DNA of 22,570 bases from Solobacterium sp. (GCA_015256455.1 JABZMB010000022.1:1-22570), one strand, 5' to 3'; numbered from the stretch's first letter, positions 1-8,228 are shown. Numbers and translations are program-made. Notes: a model not told the origin generated them from the letters alone.

Positions 1-60
1 TCGTGCCCACAAAAGTTTATAGCTTATCCCCAACCCCATGAGATTTTAAAGTGCCGATAA
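1..60 (+). CDS. C-terminal end of an upstream gene (partial, unidentified)
   Basis: Frame 1 is open from the first base to a TAA at 58-60 and encodes 19 residues ending in PHEILKCR. A bidirectional terminator begins three bases after the stop, which is where the end of a plus-strand gene would be expected. The fragment is too short to assign to a family, and an open stretch of 19 codons can occur by chance, so the main support is the position of the terminator. Confidence 0.45.
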   Translation, partial: SCPQKFIAYPQPHEILKCR

Positions 61-62
61 AG

Positions 63-90
63 AAAATGCAGATGTGAGTCTGCATTTTTA
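63..90. terminator. Bidirectional intrinsic terminator
   Basis: A perfect 10-bp stem pairs AAAATGCAGA (63-72) with TCTGCATTTT (79-88) around a 6-nt loop. Each strand ends in a T-rich tract. It sits between the upstream plus-strand gene end (60) and the minus-strand dehydrogenase stop (94), so it can serve both. Confidence 0.85.
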
Positions 91-93
91 TGT

Positions 94-1647
94 TTATTGA
101 TTTAAATGTGCAATATAGTTTTCAGCTTGTTTAATACCATCTACTGCACTAGAGACGATACCACCTGCATATCCAGCCCCTTCACCACATGGGTATAGTC
201 CTTGAATCGAAGAACTACCTCCATCATCATTACGAATCATTTTGATTGGGGAAGATGAGCGTGTTTCAAGACCTACCATGATGCCATTTTCAATCCAACC
301 ATGTATCTTCTTATCGAATTGTTTCATGCCTTCTTCCATTGCTTGATTTACTTCATCGGAGAAGAATGCATGCATGTCTTTCATGATTGTACCACGTGGA
401 TAAGAGGTTTCAATCACAAGTTTATCGGAAGGGGTATGTGCTAGGTAGTCTTTGATATTTTGCGCAGGTGCCACAAAGCCTTCATAAAAACCAAGTTGTT
501 CTAATTTCTTTTGAAACTGGAAACCATCGAGTGGATGACCTTGATCAAAGTCATTACGTGGAATTTGGACAAGGATGGCACTATTTGCATTCTTACCTGC
601 ACGCATGCTGTAGGACATTCCGTTTACCGCAAGACAATTTTGTTCAGTAGATGCGGGAATTACCACACCACCTGGACACATACAGAACGAATATACACCA
701 TGATTAACAGATGTCTTAGCAGTTAATTGATAGGATGATGCTTTGAGTGCAGGATGACCATAATGTTTACCATACGTACTTTGATCGATAAGACTCTGTG
801 GATGCTCAACACGTACACCAATCGCAAAATCTTTTTGTGTAATCTCAACTCCTTGTGCAAGAAGGGTTTCATAGGTGTCGCTTGCGCTATGGCCAGTGCA
901 TAGTATGACACTATCGGTTGTGAAGTCTTGCTTGTTTGTATGGATGCCAATAATCTGATTACCGTTTAATAATAGGCTTTCTAGTTTGGTATCAAAGTGT
1001 ATCTCACCACCAAGACGGATAATCTTTTCACGTATCTTTTTGACGATTGACTGTAATACATCAGTGCCTAGATGAGGGCGTTGTTGGTATAGAATTGCAG
1101 GGTTAGCACCAGCTTCTACAAATTCTTCATATACTTTTGAAACACGTACATTCTTCATTCGTGTTGTAAGTTTTCCATCTGAGAATGTTCCAGCACCACC
1201 TTCACCAAACTGTACGTTTGATGATTCTAAAAGTTTACCTTTGGTAAAGAATGCATTGATATCTTTGGTACGTTGTTCAACTGCTTGGCCACGTTCGATG
1301 ATAATTGGCTTTAGACCAGCTTCTGCTAAGATAAGTCCAGCATACATCCCACTTGGACCAAATCCGACGATGATTGGTCTTTGATTTGGAGTCTTCGTAG
1401 TTGTTGGAAGTACGTATACCTCTTTTATTTCTTTTTTTACATCACGATTCTTGAGATATTTATCTTCATTTTTAATAGATGCGTATACACTATAGGAATA
1501 GTGTAGGTCATCACCTCTAGCGTCAATTGATTCGCGATCGATTTCAAAGGAATAAATATCGTTGGCTGAACAGCGCAGTTTTTTTGCGATGTGATTAATC
1601 GAAAATGTTTCGCCAACTTCACAACGTATCTGGTTAATTTTTAGCAT
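94..1647 (-). CDS. FAD-dependent dehydrogenase (COG2509 type)
   Basis: A protein of 517 aa that resembles the uncharacterised NAD(P)/FAD-dependent dehydrogenases of COG2509; substrate unknown. Seen in the sequence: an N-terminal region of about 90 aa, then a dinucleotide-binding loop GFGPSGMYAGL at residues 95-105, the family block NVQFGEGGAGTFSDGKL (144-160), a CMCPGG motif in the middle, GLETRSSSP, and a C-terminal FAD-contacting motif GLYPCGEGAGYAGG. The ATG at 1647 is chosen because AGAGG lies about 9 bases upstream of it on the minus strand. The in-frame extension further upstream would run across the promoter and into the divergent gene. A minus-strand -10 (TATAAT, 1672-1667) lies just ahead. 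The cytoplasmic location is inferred from the absence of a signal peptide or membrane segment. Confidence 0.9.
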   Translation of the reverse strand: MLKINQIRCEVGETFSINHIAKKLRCSANDIYSFEIDRESIDARGDDLHYSYSVYASIKNEDKYLKNRDVKKEIKEVYVLPTTTKTPNQRPIIVGFGPSGMYAGLILAEAGLKPIIIERGQAVEQRTKDINAFFTKGKLLESSNVQFGEGGAGTFSDGKLTTRMKNVRVSKVYEEFVEAGANPAILYQQRPHLGTDVLQSIVKKIREKIIRLGGEIHFDTKLESLLLNGNQIIGIHTNKQDFTTDSVILCTGHSASDTYETLLAQGVEITQKDFAIGVRVEHPQSLIDQSTYGKHYGHPALKASSYQLTAKTSVNHGVYSFCMCPGGVVIPASTEQNCLAVNGMSYSMRAGKNANSAILVQIPRNDFDQGHPLDGFQFQKKLEQLGFYEGFVAPAQNIKDYLAHTPSDKLVIETSYPRGTIMKDMHAFFSDEVNQAMEEGMKQFDKKIHGWIENGIMVGLETRSSSPIKMIRNDDGGSSSIQGLYPCGEGAGYAGGIVSSAVDGIKQAENYIAHLNQ

Positions 1648-1666
1648 AACGTACCTCTCAACAATG

Positions 1667-1717
1667 ATTATACAATAGCAATCTCTCTTTTGATTAGAGA
1701 TTGATTTGCGATATAAT
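1667..1717. promoter_or_regulatory. Divergent promoters with an inverted repeat between the -10 boxes
   Basis: On the minus strand a TATAAT occupies 1672-1667 for the dehydrogenase. On the plus strand TTGATT (1690-1695), a 16-bp spacer and TATAAT (1712-1717) form a good sigma-A promoter for the pseudouridine synthase. Between the two -10 boxes lies a perfect 7-bp inverted repeat, AATCTCT (1680-1686) and AGAGATT (1696-1702). It overlaps the plus-strand -35 and could be an operator; the operator role is inference. Confidence 0.65.
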
Positions 1718-1723
1718 TTGTAC

Positions 1724-2617
1724 ATGAAAATCACAAAACAAAAGAAAATTAAATCTAGTGAAGATGGTCTTCTTGTAAAGAATATTTTATCTAAACAGAT
1801 GGGTTTTTCACGTCGTGAAATAAGTAGATTTCATGTGTCCGGTTCGATTTATCTCAATGATGAAAAGTGCAGACTGACACAAGAGGTACATACAAACGAT
1901 ATAGTGACTGTGCGTACAGAAGAGCAGCCACAGTTAGAATCAAAACCAATTATCCTCTATGAGGATACTGATATTGTTGTGGTGAATAAACCTGCTGGAA
2001 TTCCAAGTCACGCAAGTGCAGAACACTTTGATGATGATATGGGTTCTATTCTGAAACGTTACTATCAAGATGATAACTTTACGGTTAGAACTGTAGGACG
2101 TTTGGATAAGGGTGTTTCGGGAATTGTTGTATATGCAAAGACAAAACAAATGGCGGCTCTATTGGCATCCGCTCGTGAAGAACAATTATTACATAAAGAA
2201 TATTTGGCTATCGTAAAGGGCAAGTTTGAAGAGCAAAGAGGAACCTTAACGTATACATTAGGAAAAGAAAAGGGAATACGTGGAAGAAGTGTAACGGTAG
2301 ATGGTCAGAAATGTATTACCAATTATGAAGTGATTACGGAAGGGAAATTCTTTTCACTGATTAAAGTTCATATTGAGACTGGAAGATTACACCAGATACG
2401 TGCGGGCATGGCTCATTTTGGGCATCCACTAATTGGTGATCGTCTATATGGTGGCAGTATGCATGCAATGAAACGTCCTGCATTACATTGTTGGAAGGTG
2501 GAGTTTGTCCATCCTAAGACAAAGAAAAAGATTACGATAGAATGTAAACTGCCAGATGATATGCAAAAGGTAGTCAATAAACTTCAAGAGATAAGTATCA
2601 CAGCGAAAGGTTTGTAA
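1724..2617 (+). CDS. RluA-family rRNA pseudouridine synthase
   Basis: A protein of 297 aa with the RluA-family layout. An S4-like RNA-binding domain (about residues 15-65) is followed by the catalytic domain with GRLDKGVSG, where D128 is the expected nucleophilic aspartate, and the conserved TGRLHQIRAGMAHFGHPLIGD segment region. The family isomerises specific uridines in 23S rRNA or tRNA; which site this one modifies cannot be read from sequence. The ATG at 1724 has no Shine-Dalgarno sequence and begins only 7 bases after the promoter's TATAAT, so the mRNA may be leaderless. A TTG at 1706 in the same frame would lie upstream of the -10 box and is unlikely. The next gene begins 55 bases downstream without an obvious terminator, so the two may be co-transcribed. 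Confidence 0.9.
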   Translation: MKITKQKKIKSSEDGLLVKNILSKQMGFSRREISRFHVSGSIYLNDEKCRLTQEVHTNDIVTVRTEEQPQLESKPIILYEDTDIVVVNKPAGIPSHASAEHFDDDMGSILKRYYQDDNFTVRTVGRLDKGVSGIVVYAKTKQMAALLASAREEQLLHKEYLAIVKGKFEEQRGTLTYTLGKEKGIRGRSVTVDGQKCITNYEVITEGKFFSLIKVHIETGRLHQIRAGMAHFGHPLIGDRLYGGSMHAMKRPALHCWKVEFVHPKTKKKITIECKLPDDMQKVVNKLQEISITAKGL

Positions 2618-2672
2618 TCGAAAATATTTAGGCATAGAATCAAATCATAGAAGTACACAAAGGAGTATCTGT

Positions 2673-3779
2673 ATGAAACAGGAAAATCTCGAAAAGATCA
2701 TTGCGTTTCGTCATGTGTTACATGAACATCCAGAGATATCAAATCATGAAGAATATACAAGAAAATTAATCAAAGAGTTTATCTTAAATCATATGAAGAG
2801 TTATCTTGTCTTTGATGAAAAGGATTGGTTGTATTGCATGAATCCATATCAATCTGAAAAGAAGACAATCGTTTTACGTGCTGATCATGATGCGATTATG
2901 AACTCATTGAATACACCATTTCATGGTTGTGGTCATGATGGGCATACTGCAATTTTGTTGGGTGTAATGCTTGAAGAAGAGGAGAAAGAAAGCGAGTATA
3001 ATATCATCTATCTTTTTCAACCGGCCGAAGAAAATGGTAGTGGTGCAGCTATCTGTAAACCACTATTTGAAAAGTATCATGTAGATAAAATCTTTGGTTT
3101 GCATAATATGCCAAACCTAAGAAAGAATGTGATTTACTATCGTCCAGAGACAGTTATGTGTGCATCGGTAGGCTATCGAATCGCTTTGACAGGAGTGCAA
3201 AGCCATGCTTCAGAGCCTGAAAAAGGACGCAATCCAGTCTATGCTTTATCTGCATTTGCCAAAGCAATCGAACCTCTAGCAAAGCAGACGGGATTTCAAC
3301 CATTTACATTTGAAAACTATCACTTTAGCTCACTTGCGATGATAACAATCATTCATATGAATGTAGGTAGTTTAAACTTTGGAATCTCGCCAGCAAACGG
3401 TGAAATCTGTTTGACACTACGTGCAGCTAAAGAAAATGAACTATCGATATTAGAAAGATACGTTCGCTCATACTTTGAAGGATTAAAAGAGGAGTTTGAA
3501 GTTAGTATTGAAGAATTTGATCGCTTTGATGAAAATTACGCAGATCCATCGTTAGTAGAGAAGATTGTTATGAAATTAAAGACTGCTGGTTTAGAACTGG
3601 AGGAATTATCCGAACCAATTCGTGCCAGTGAAGATTTTGGATATTATAAAAGATTTGCTCCAAGTATGTTTGTCTTTGTTGGGATGGGAACTTGTCCTTC
3701 GCTTCATCATGATTCCTATGTGTTTGATGATGAAATTATCCCAACTGCAGTACATATGTTTCAGGTGGTAATTAGATAG
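2673..3779 (+). CDS. M20-family metal-dependent amidohydrolase
   Basis: A protein of 368 aa of the M20D amidohydrolase type (hippurate, N-acyl amino acid or related amide hydrolases). The recognisable metal-binding pattern is RADHDAI (69-75), HGCGHDGH (84-91, with C86 and H88 as likely ligands), QPAEENGSG (117-124, with E119/E120), GLHNMP (H144), a SEDFGY segment and a C-terminal LHHDSY. No signal peptide is present, so it is cytoplasmic. The ATG at 2673 follows AAAGGAG (2659-2665) with a 7-base gap. The family normally has about 380-400 aa, so this is a slightly short member with all ligand motifs kept. The substrate is unknown. A terminator begins at its stop codon. Confidence 0.9.
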   Translation: MKQENLEKIIAFRHVLHEHPEISNHEEYTRKLIKEFILNHMKSYLVFDEKDWLYCMNPYQSEKKTIVLRADHDAIMNSLNTPFHGCGHDGHTAILLGVMLEEEEKESEYNIIYLFQPAEENGSGAAICKPLFEKYHVDKIFGLHNMPNLRKNVIYYRPETVMCASVGYRIALTGVQSHASEPEKGRNPVYALSAFAKAIEPLAKQTGFQPFTFENYHFSSLAMITIIHMNVGSLNFGISPANGEICLTLRAAKENELSILERYVRSYFEGLKEEFEVSIEEFDRFDENYADPSLVEKIVMKLKTAGLELEELSEPIRASEDFGYYKRFAPSMFVFVGMGTCPSLHHDSYVFDDEIIPTAVHMFQVVIR

Positions 3780-3811
3780 TGCTTGCATGTATTTCACAAG
3801 TACTATTTTTT
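3778..3811 (+). terminator. Intrinsic terminator of the amidohydrolase gene
   Basis: AGTGCTTG (3778-3785) pairs with CAAGTACT (3797-3804), with one G-U pair and an 11-nt loop. A run of six T follows (3806-3811). The left arm overlaps the TAG stop codon. Confidence 0.75.
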
Positions 3812-3846
3812 CATTGATTTTACATGACTTTTTTCTGAAAAAAGGC

Positions 3847-3875
3847 TTGTATTTTCTAGGGGAATGGAATACTAT
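3847..3875 (+). promoter_or_regulatory. Promoter of the tRNA-Arg gene
   Basis: TTGTAT (3847-3852), a 17-bp spacer and TACTAT (3870-3875) make a near-consensus sigma-A promoter. The expected start is near 3882, 20 bases before the mature tRNA 5' end. Just upstream, CTTTTTT (3828-3834) and AAAAAAG (3838-3844) form an A/T-tract inverted repeat that could act like an UP element; that role is inference. Confidence 0.7.
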
Positions 3876-3901
3876 TAAAAAGCAAGGTGATAACACCGAA
3901 T

Positions 3902-3978
3902 GCGCCGATAGCTCAACTGGATAGAGCATTTGACTACGAATCAAAAGGTTGCGGGTTCGACTCCTGCTCGGCGCGCCA
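3902..3978 (+). tRNA. tRNA-Arg (anticodon ACG)
   Basis: A full cloverleaf is visible. The acceptor stem is GCGCCGA (3902-3908) with TCGGCGC (3968-3974). The D stem is GCTC/GAGC. The anticodon stem is TTTGA/TCAAA with loop CTACGAA, which places ACG at 3936-3938. The variable loop is AGGTT, the T stem is GCGGG/CCTGC and the T loop is TTCGACT. The discriminator is G and CCA is encoded (3976-3978). Anticodon ACG, normally deaminated to ICG, reads CGU/CGC/CGA arginine codons. The cognate synthetase gene starts 72 bases downstream. Confidence 0.97.
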
Positions 3979-3981
3979 TTT

Positions 3982-4012
3982 AAAAAAAGCCCGCTAGAAG
4001 CGGTTTTTTTAT
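3982..4012 (+). terminator. Intrinsic terminator after tRNA-Arg
   Basis: CCGC (3991-3994) and GCGG (4000-4003) form the core stem around TAGAA. They are flanked by an A-run (3982-3988) that can pair with the T-run (4004-4010). It separates the tRNA from argS, though read-through could still supply argS, for which I see no strong promoter of its own in 4013-4034. Confidence 0.75.
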
Positions 4013-4050
4013 TAGGATATTTATGCTATCAAATGAGGGAGGACAAAAAT

Positions 4051-5706
4051 ATGAGTGATTTTGAAAGCAAAATTAGTTCAGCTGTCCGTGAGGCAGTTAA
4101 GCAAGTGTACGATATTGACGCAGATGATTCAATATTGATTGTTGAAACCCCACGTGATCCAAAGATGGGAGACTATTCAACTAGTGTAGCTATGCGCCTT
4201 TCCCGAACATTGCATAAGAGTCCATTAGATATTGCTGGACCTATCGTTGAAAAGTTAAAGGAAATCTACACAGAAGCTTCTTCTATCGAAGTTGTTAAGC
4301 CTGGCTTCATTAACTTCCGTTTAAAGAAGGATGCTTTAACTGAAGTAATTAACACTGTTATTAACGCCGGCGATGATTATGGTAAGAATAACACTGGTGC
4401 AGGTGTAAATGTATTGGTTGAGTGGGTATCCGCTAACCCTACAGGTGACTTACACTGTGGACATGCTCGTAACGCAGCTTGGGGTGACTGTATCTCACGT
4501 CTTTACGAAGCAAGTGGTTATAACAACTATAGAGAGTTCTATGTAAACGATGCTGGTAACCAGATTGTAATGTTAGGTGAATCCTTAATTTCTCGTTACT
4601 TTGAACACTTTGGGAAAGAATATCCACTTCCAGAAGATGGATATCATGCACAGGATATCATCGATATCGCAAATCAGATTGCAGAAAAAGATGGTGATAA
4701 GTGGTTGAATGCTGATCCTGCAGAACGTCTTGAATACTTCAAGAAGACAGGTGTTGAGTTAGAATTAAAGAAGATTGAGGATGACTTAAAACTATATCGT
4801 TGTGGTTTCCAAAACTTCCAGCATGAAACATTCTTCTATGAGAACAACCGTAAGCGTATCAATGATTGCTTAACAAAGATGGCTGATATGGGTCTAACAT
4901 ATGAAAAGGATGGTGCTCTATGGTTTAAGAGTACTGAATATGGCGATGATAAGGACCGTGTATTACGTAAGAGCGATGGAACATTGTCTTACTTAACACC
5001 AGATATTGCGAACCACATCTATAAGATTGAAAGAGGTTATGACCACTTAATCAACTTATGGGGTGCTGACCACCATTCTTACGTAACACGTATGCAGTCT
5101 GCTTTAACTGCTTTAGGTTATCCAGATGTTCTAAAGGTAGATATCATTCAGATGGTACGTATGGTTGAAGATGGTAAGGAAGTGAAGATGTCCAAGCGTA
5201 CAGGTAACGCGATTACAATTCGTGAACTTTGCGAAGACGTAGGCGTTGACGCTGCTCGTTGGTTCTTCGTTTCTAAGGACGTTGCGACACATATGGACTT
5301 TGATATGAAGTTAGCTCGTTCTAAAGACAATAACAACCCTGTATTCTATGCACAGTATGCATATTCCCGTATGCATTCCATTATGAACAATCCTCAGATT
5401 CCTACATTTACACAGGTAGCTACTTATGATCGTCTAAGTGATGAGAAGGAATTACAGTTGATGAAGCTTATCAGTGAATTCCCAATCGAAGTTGCAAATG
5501 CAGCAGCAAGCAGAAAGCCAAACAAGATTACTGAATATATCATTTCTCTTGTTAAGGTTTACCACAGCTACTACAACAGTTCACGTGTAAATAACCCAGA
5601 AGATCCTGAGTTAACAAACCAACGTTTAGGCTTAGTGAAGGCTACAATGATTACATTGAAGAACGCTCTTAACCTTGTTGGTGTAGAAGCACCTGAATCA
5701 ATGTAA
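4051..5706 (+). CDS. argS: Arginyl-tRNA synthetase
   Basis: A class I aminoacyl-tRNA synthetase of 551 aa, the usual length. It charges tRNA-Arg with arginine using ATP. In order: the N-terminal ArgS-specific (Add-1) domain (about 1-110), the active-site block WVSANPTGDLHCGHARNA with the HxGH signature at 135-138, the catalytic Rossmann fold, KMSKR at 379-383, and a C-terminal DALR anticodon-binding domain ending in GVEAPESM. The ATG at 4051 follows AGGGAGG (4036-4042) with an 8-base gap. The reading frame stays open upstream, but that extension passes through the terminator and the tRNA gene. The gene lies between its cognate tRNA and the arginine deiminase operon. Confidence 0.97.
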   Translation: MSDFESKISSAVREAVKQVYDIDADDSILIVETPRDPKMGDYSTSVAMRLSRTLHKSPLDIAGPIVEKLKEIYTEASSIEVVKPGFINFRLKKDALTEVINTVINAGDDYGKNNTGAGVNVLVEWVSANPTGDLHCGHARNAAWGDCISRLYEASGYNNYREFYVNDAGNQIVMLGESLISRYFEHFGKEYPLPEDGYHAQDIIDIANQIAEKDGDKWLNADPAERLEYFKKTGVELELKKIEDDLKLYRCGFQNFQHETFFYENNRKRINDCLTKMADMGLTYEKDGALWFKSTEYGDDKDRVLRKSDGTLSYLTPDIANHIYKIERGYDHLINLWGADHHSYVTRMQSALTALGYPDVLKVDIIQMVRMVEDGKEVKMSKRTGNAITIRELCEDVGVDAARWFFVSKDVATHMDFDMKLARSKDNNNPVFYAQYAYSRMHSIMNNPQIPTFTQVATYDRLSDEKELQLMKLISEFPIEVANAAASRKPNKITEYIISLVKVYHSYYNSSRVNNPEDPELTNQRLGLVKATMITLKNALNLVGVEAPESM

Positions 5707-5731
5707 TTCAACAATAAGAACGATAAATATG

Positions 5732-5760
5732 GTCCTTATAGCAATATAAGGGCTTTTATT
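5732..5760 (+). terminator. Intrinsic terminator of argS
   Basis: A 9-bp stem (5732-5740 with 5745-5753, one G-U pair) is capped by the GNRA tetraloop GCAA (5741-5744) and followed by CTTTTATT. It separates argS from the arc operon. Confidence 0.85.
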
Positions 5761-5861
5761 GTGATTTTTTAGCATTTTTTAACAGAAAGTAATACGAAGA
5801 TTTTTACAAAAAAATACAAAATTTTAGGCATTATGTTTCCAAATATAGATAAAAATATGTT

Positions 5862-5867
5862 TATAAT
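5862..5867 (+). promoter_or_regulatory. Probable -10 box of the arc operon promoter
   Basis: A perfect TATAAT at 5862-5867 lies in an AT-rich stretch. The -35 is weak (TTTCCA at 5836-5841 is 20 bp away), which fits a promoter needing an activator. Transcription would start near 5874, leaving a leader of about 73 bases that contains the cre site and hairpin. Confidence 0.55.
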
Positions 5868-5880
5868 AATAGTATAGATT

Positions 5881-5894
5881 TGAAACCGGTTACA
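5881..5894 (+). promoter_or_regulatory. CcpA catabolite-responsive element (cre)
   Basis: TGAAACCGGTTACA matches the cre consensus TGWAANCGNTNWCA at every defined position. It lies 14 bases after the -10 box, about +8 to +21, a position where CcpA usually represses by blocking initiation or elongation. Sugar repression of arginine deiminase operons by CcpA is known in other low-GC Gram-positives. That this site is bound here is inference. Confidence 0.75.
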
Positions 5895-5917
5895 TATCAT
5901 GCGCGCGATATGTAGCC
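5888..5917 (+). repeat. Hairpin/inverted repeat in the arcA leader
   Basis: TACATATC (5891-5898) and GATATGTA (5907-5914) are perfect complements around ATGCGCGC. In RNA the stem extends to 11 bp through T-G, G-C and G-C pairs (5888-5890 with 5915-5917). It overlaps the 3' half of the cre site and ends 16 bases before the AGGAGG. There is no T-run, so it is not a terminator. It may be an operator or an mRNA-stabilising structure. Confidence 0.6.
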
Positions 5918-5946
5918 CAAATGAAAAGACAATAGGAGGAAAGCAA

Positions 5947-7176
5947 ATGTCTAACATTCATGTAACGAGTGAAATTAAAACACTCAAAAAGGTTTTATTA
6001 CACAGGCCAGGAGATGAATTATTAAATCTTACACCTGAAACATTAGGAGAATTATTATTTGATGATATTCCTGATCTTTACGAAGCACAGGTTGAACACG
6101 ATCGTTTCGCTAAGATCTTACGTGACAACGGTGTTGAAGTTGTTTATCTTGAAGATTTAATGGCTGAAACATTAGATGCTCACCCAGAAATTAAGGAACA
6201 GTTCCTTGATCAGTGGTTAGTTGAATCAGGTGTTCATACAACTGAATATCATAAGATTATTAAGGACTACTTAGCTAAGTTTACAAATACTAAGGAATTA
6301 GTTCTAAAGACAATGGCTGGTATCACATTCAGAGAAATTGGTGAAATCCACACAAACTTCTTAGTTGACCGTCTTGAATCTAACTCTCACTTATTAGTAA
6401 ACCCAATGCCAAACCTATACTTTACACGCGACCCATTCGCTTCTGTAGGTAATGGTGCAGTTATTAACAGAATGTATTCTGTAACAAGAAACCGTGAAAC
6501 AATCTATGCAGATTACATCTTTAGATTCCATCCAGAATATGCTGGAAATGTTCCAGACTTATATGGACGTAATAACCACTTCCATATTGAAGGTGGAGAC
6601 GTATTAAACGTTAATGAAAAACTCTTATTCATCGGTATTTCACAGAGAACACAGGCTGAAGCTATTCAGGACTTAGCTATGAAGATGTTCTATGAAAACG
6701 AAGGAAATAAGATTGAGACAATTTTAGCTTTCAATATTCCTAATTCACGTGCATTCATGCACTTAGATACAGTATTTACACAAATTGATACTGATGCATT
6801 TACAATTCACCCAGGTATCATGGGAACATTACAGGTATTTGCATTAACAGCTGATCGTGCAAATCATGATGTTCATATCGAAGAACATACAGGTAAGTTA
6901 GAAGATATTCTTGCTAAGTTCATGGGCTTAGATAAGGTTCGTTTATTCCCTTGCGGAGCTGGCGACCCATTAGCTGCTGAACGTGAACAGTGGAACGATG
7001 GTTCTAATACATTAACAATCGCTCCTGGTAAGATTATCGTTTACAAGCGTAACTATGTTACAAACCAATATCTAAAGGATAATGGATTTGAAGTATTAGA
7101 ATTAGAAGCATCCAACTTATGCGTAGGACGTGGCGGACCAAGATGTATGTCCATGCCATTAGTTCGTGAAGACTAG
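5947..7176 (+). CDS. arcA: Arginine deiminase
   Basis: A protein of 409 aa, standard for the family. It hydrolyses arginine to citrulline and ammonia, the first step of the ATP-yielding arginine deiminase pathway in the cytoplasm. Visible motifs: the N-terminal LKKVLLHRPG, the substrate-binding block NLYFTRDPF, the HIEGGD motif, the catalytic-histidine region FMHLDTVFT, and the C-terminal GRGGPRCMSMP in which C400 is the expected nucleophile. The ATG at 5947 follows a consensus AGGAGG (5934-5939) with a 7-base gap. The upstream in-frame ATG at 5899 lies inside the hairpin and is rejected. Lys is mostly AAG, Gln CAG and Thr ACA, consistent with high expression. It is the first gene of an arcABCD operon, with 55 terminator-free bases before arcB. 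Confidence 0.98.
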   Translation: MSNIHVTSEIKTLKKVLLHRPGDELLNLTPETLGELLFDDIPDLYEAQVEHDRFAKILRDNGVEVVYLEDLMAETLDAHPEIKEQFLDQWLVESGVHTTEYHKIIKDYLAKFTNTKELVLKTMAGITFREIGEIHTNFLVDRLESNSHLLVNPMPNLYFTRDPFASVGNGAVINRMYSVTRNRETIYADYIFRFHPEYAGNVPDLYGRNNHFHIEGGDVLNVNEKLLFIGISQRTQAEAIQDLAMKMFYENEGNKIETILAFNIPNSRAFMHLDTVFTQIDTDAFTIHPGIMGTLQVFALTADRANHDVHIEEHTGKLEDILAKFMGLDKVRLFPCGAGDPLAAEREQWNDGSNTLTIAPGKIIVYKRNYVTNQYLKDNGFEVLELEASNLCVGRGGPRCMSMPLVRED

Positions 7177-7231
7177 GTTTAAAAATTAAATAACCATATA
7201 AATAGAAAAAATATTAAGAAAAGGAGCTATT

Positions 7232-8224
7232 ATGGGCGTAAATGTTAGAGGAAGAAGTTTTTTAACACTATTAGATTTTACATCTGATGAAATCAGATAT
7301 TTCTTAGAATTATCTGCTGAATTCAAGAGATTAAAGGCTAACGGTGTTGACCACAGTTATTTAAAGGGCAAGCAGGTTGTGCTCTTGTTCGAAAAGACAT
7401 CTACAAGAACACGTTGTGCATTCGAAGTTGGTGCACGTGACTTAGGTATGGGTGTTACATTCCTAGATTCTGGATCATCACAGATGGGTAAGAAGGAATC
7501 ATTGGAAGATACAGCTAAGGTATTAGGTCGTATGTACGATGGTATCGAATACCGTGGATTTAAGCAGGAAGTAGTTGAAGAACTTGCTAAGTATTCTGGT
7601 GTTCCTGTATGGAATGGTTTAACAGACTTATATCACCCAACACAGATGTTGGCTGATATCTTAACAGTTAAGGAAGAATTCGGCGATGTTAGAGGCCGTA
7701 AGTTAACATTCTTCGGTGATGCTCGTAATAACGTTGCTAACTCATTGATGATTGTTTGTGCTAAGTTAGGTATGCACTTCTGCGCATGCGGACCTAAGGA
7801 ATTAATGCCTTCTGATGAACTTGTTGCTAAGTGCAGAGAAGTAGCTAGCAAGACAGGCGCTGAAATCGAATTAACAGATGATATCAAGATCGGTGCTAAG
7901 GATGCAGATGTTCTTTACACAGATATTTGGTTATCAATGGGTGAGCCAGAAGAATTATGGGAGCCAAGAATCAAGCTCTTACGTCCTTACCAGGTTAATA
8001 AGGAATTGATGGCTATGGCTAAGCCAACTGCTATCTTCTTACACTGCTTACCATCATTCCATGATCGTAACACAACAGTTGGTGAGAACATCTACCAGAA
8101 GTATGGCTTAGAGGCTATGGAAGTTACAGATGATGTATTCTTAGGCACACAAGCTAGACAATTTGATGAGGCAGAGAACCGCATGCATACAATTAAGGCT
8201 GTTATGTATGCTACTCTGAAGTAA
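7232..8224 (+). CDS. arcB: Ornithine carbamoyltransferase (catabolic, ADI pathway)
   Basis: A protein of 330 aa. In this pathway it converts citrulline and phosphate to ornithine and carbamoyl phosphate. The carbamoyl-phosphate-binding signature STRTR is at 57-61, HPTQ at 135-138, and the ornithine-binding HCLPSFHD begins at H271; together these mark an ornithine rather than aspartate transcarbamoylase. The biosynthetic enzyme (argF) is close in sequence. The catabolic role is inferred from its place between arcA and arcC and from the absence of arginine biosynthesis genes in the window. The ATG at 7232 follows AAGGAG (7221-7226). arcC starts 4 bases after its stop. Confidence 0.97.
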   Translation: MGVNVRGRSFLTLLDFTSDEIRYFLELSAEFKRLKANGVDHSYLKGKQVVLLFEKTSTRTRCAFEVGARDLGMGVTFLDSGSSQMGKKESLEDTAKVLGRMYDGIEYRGFKQEVVEELAKYSGVPVWNGLTDLYHPTQMLADILTVKEEFGDVRGRKLTFFGDARNNVANSLMIVCAKLGMHFCACGPKELMPSDELVAKCREVASKTGAEIELTDDIKIGAKDADVLYTDIWLSMGEPEELWEPRIKLLRPYQVNKELMAMAKPTAIFLHCLPSFHDRNTTVGENIYQKYGLEAMEVTDDVFLGTQARQFDEAENRMHTIKAVMYATLK

Positions 8225-8228
8225 TTAC

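Noticed and set aside
3949..4050. In-frame upstream extension of argS
   Set aside because: It would run through the end of the tRNA gene and its terminator. The ATG at 4051 has a strong ribosome binding site and gives the normal ArgS length.
4011..4050. T-box riboswitch ahead of argS
   Set aside because: Only about 40 bases separate the tRNA terminator from the start codon, with no room or motif for a T-box.
5841..5880. Possible ArgR/AhrC arginine box ahead of arcA
   Set aside because: The AT-rich sequence has only partial, asymmetric resemblance to the arginine box, no better than chance in this DNA.
7633..7887. Minus-strand open frame inside arcB (and similar ones inside arcC, arcD, argS and the flavin reductase)
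   Set aside because: No ribosome binding site or recognisable product; each lies opposite a well-identified gene and follows from its codon bias.
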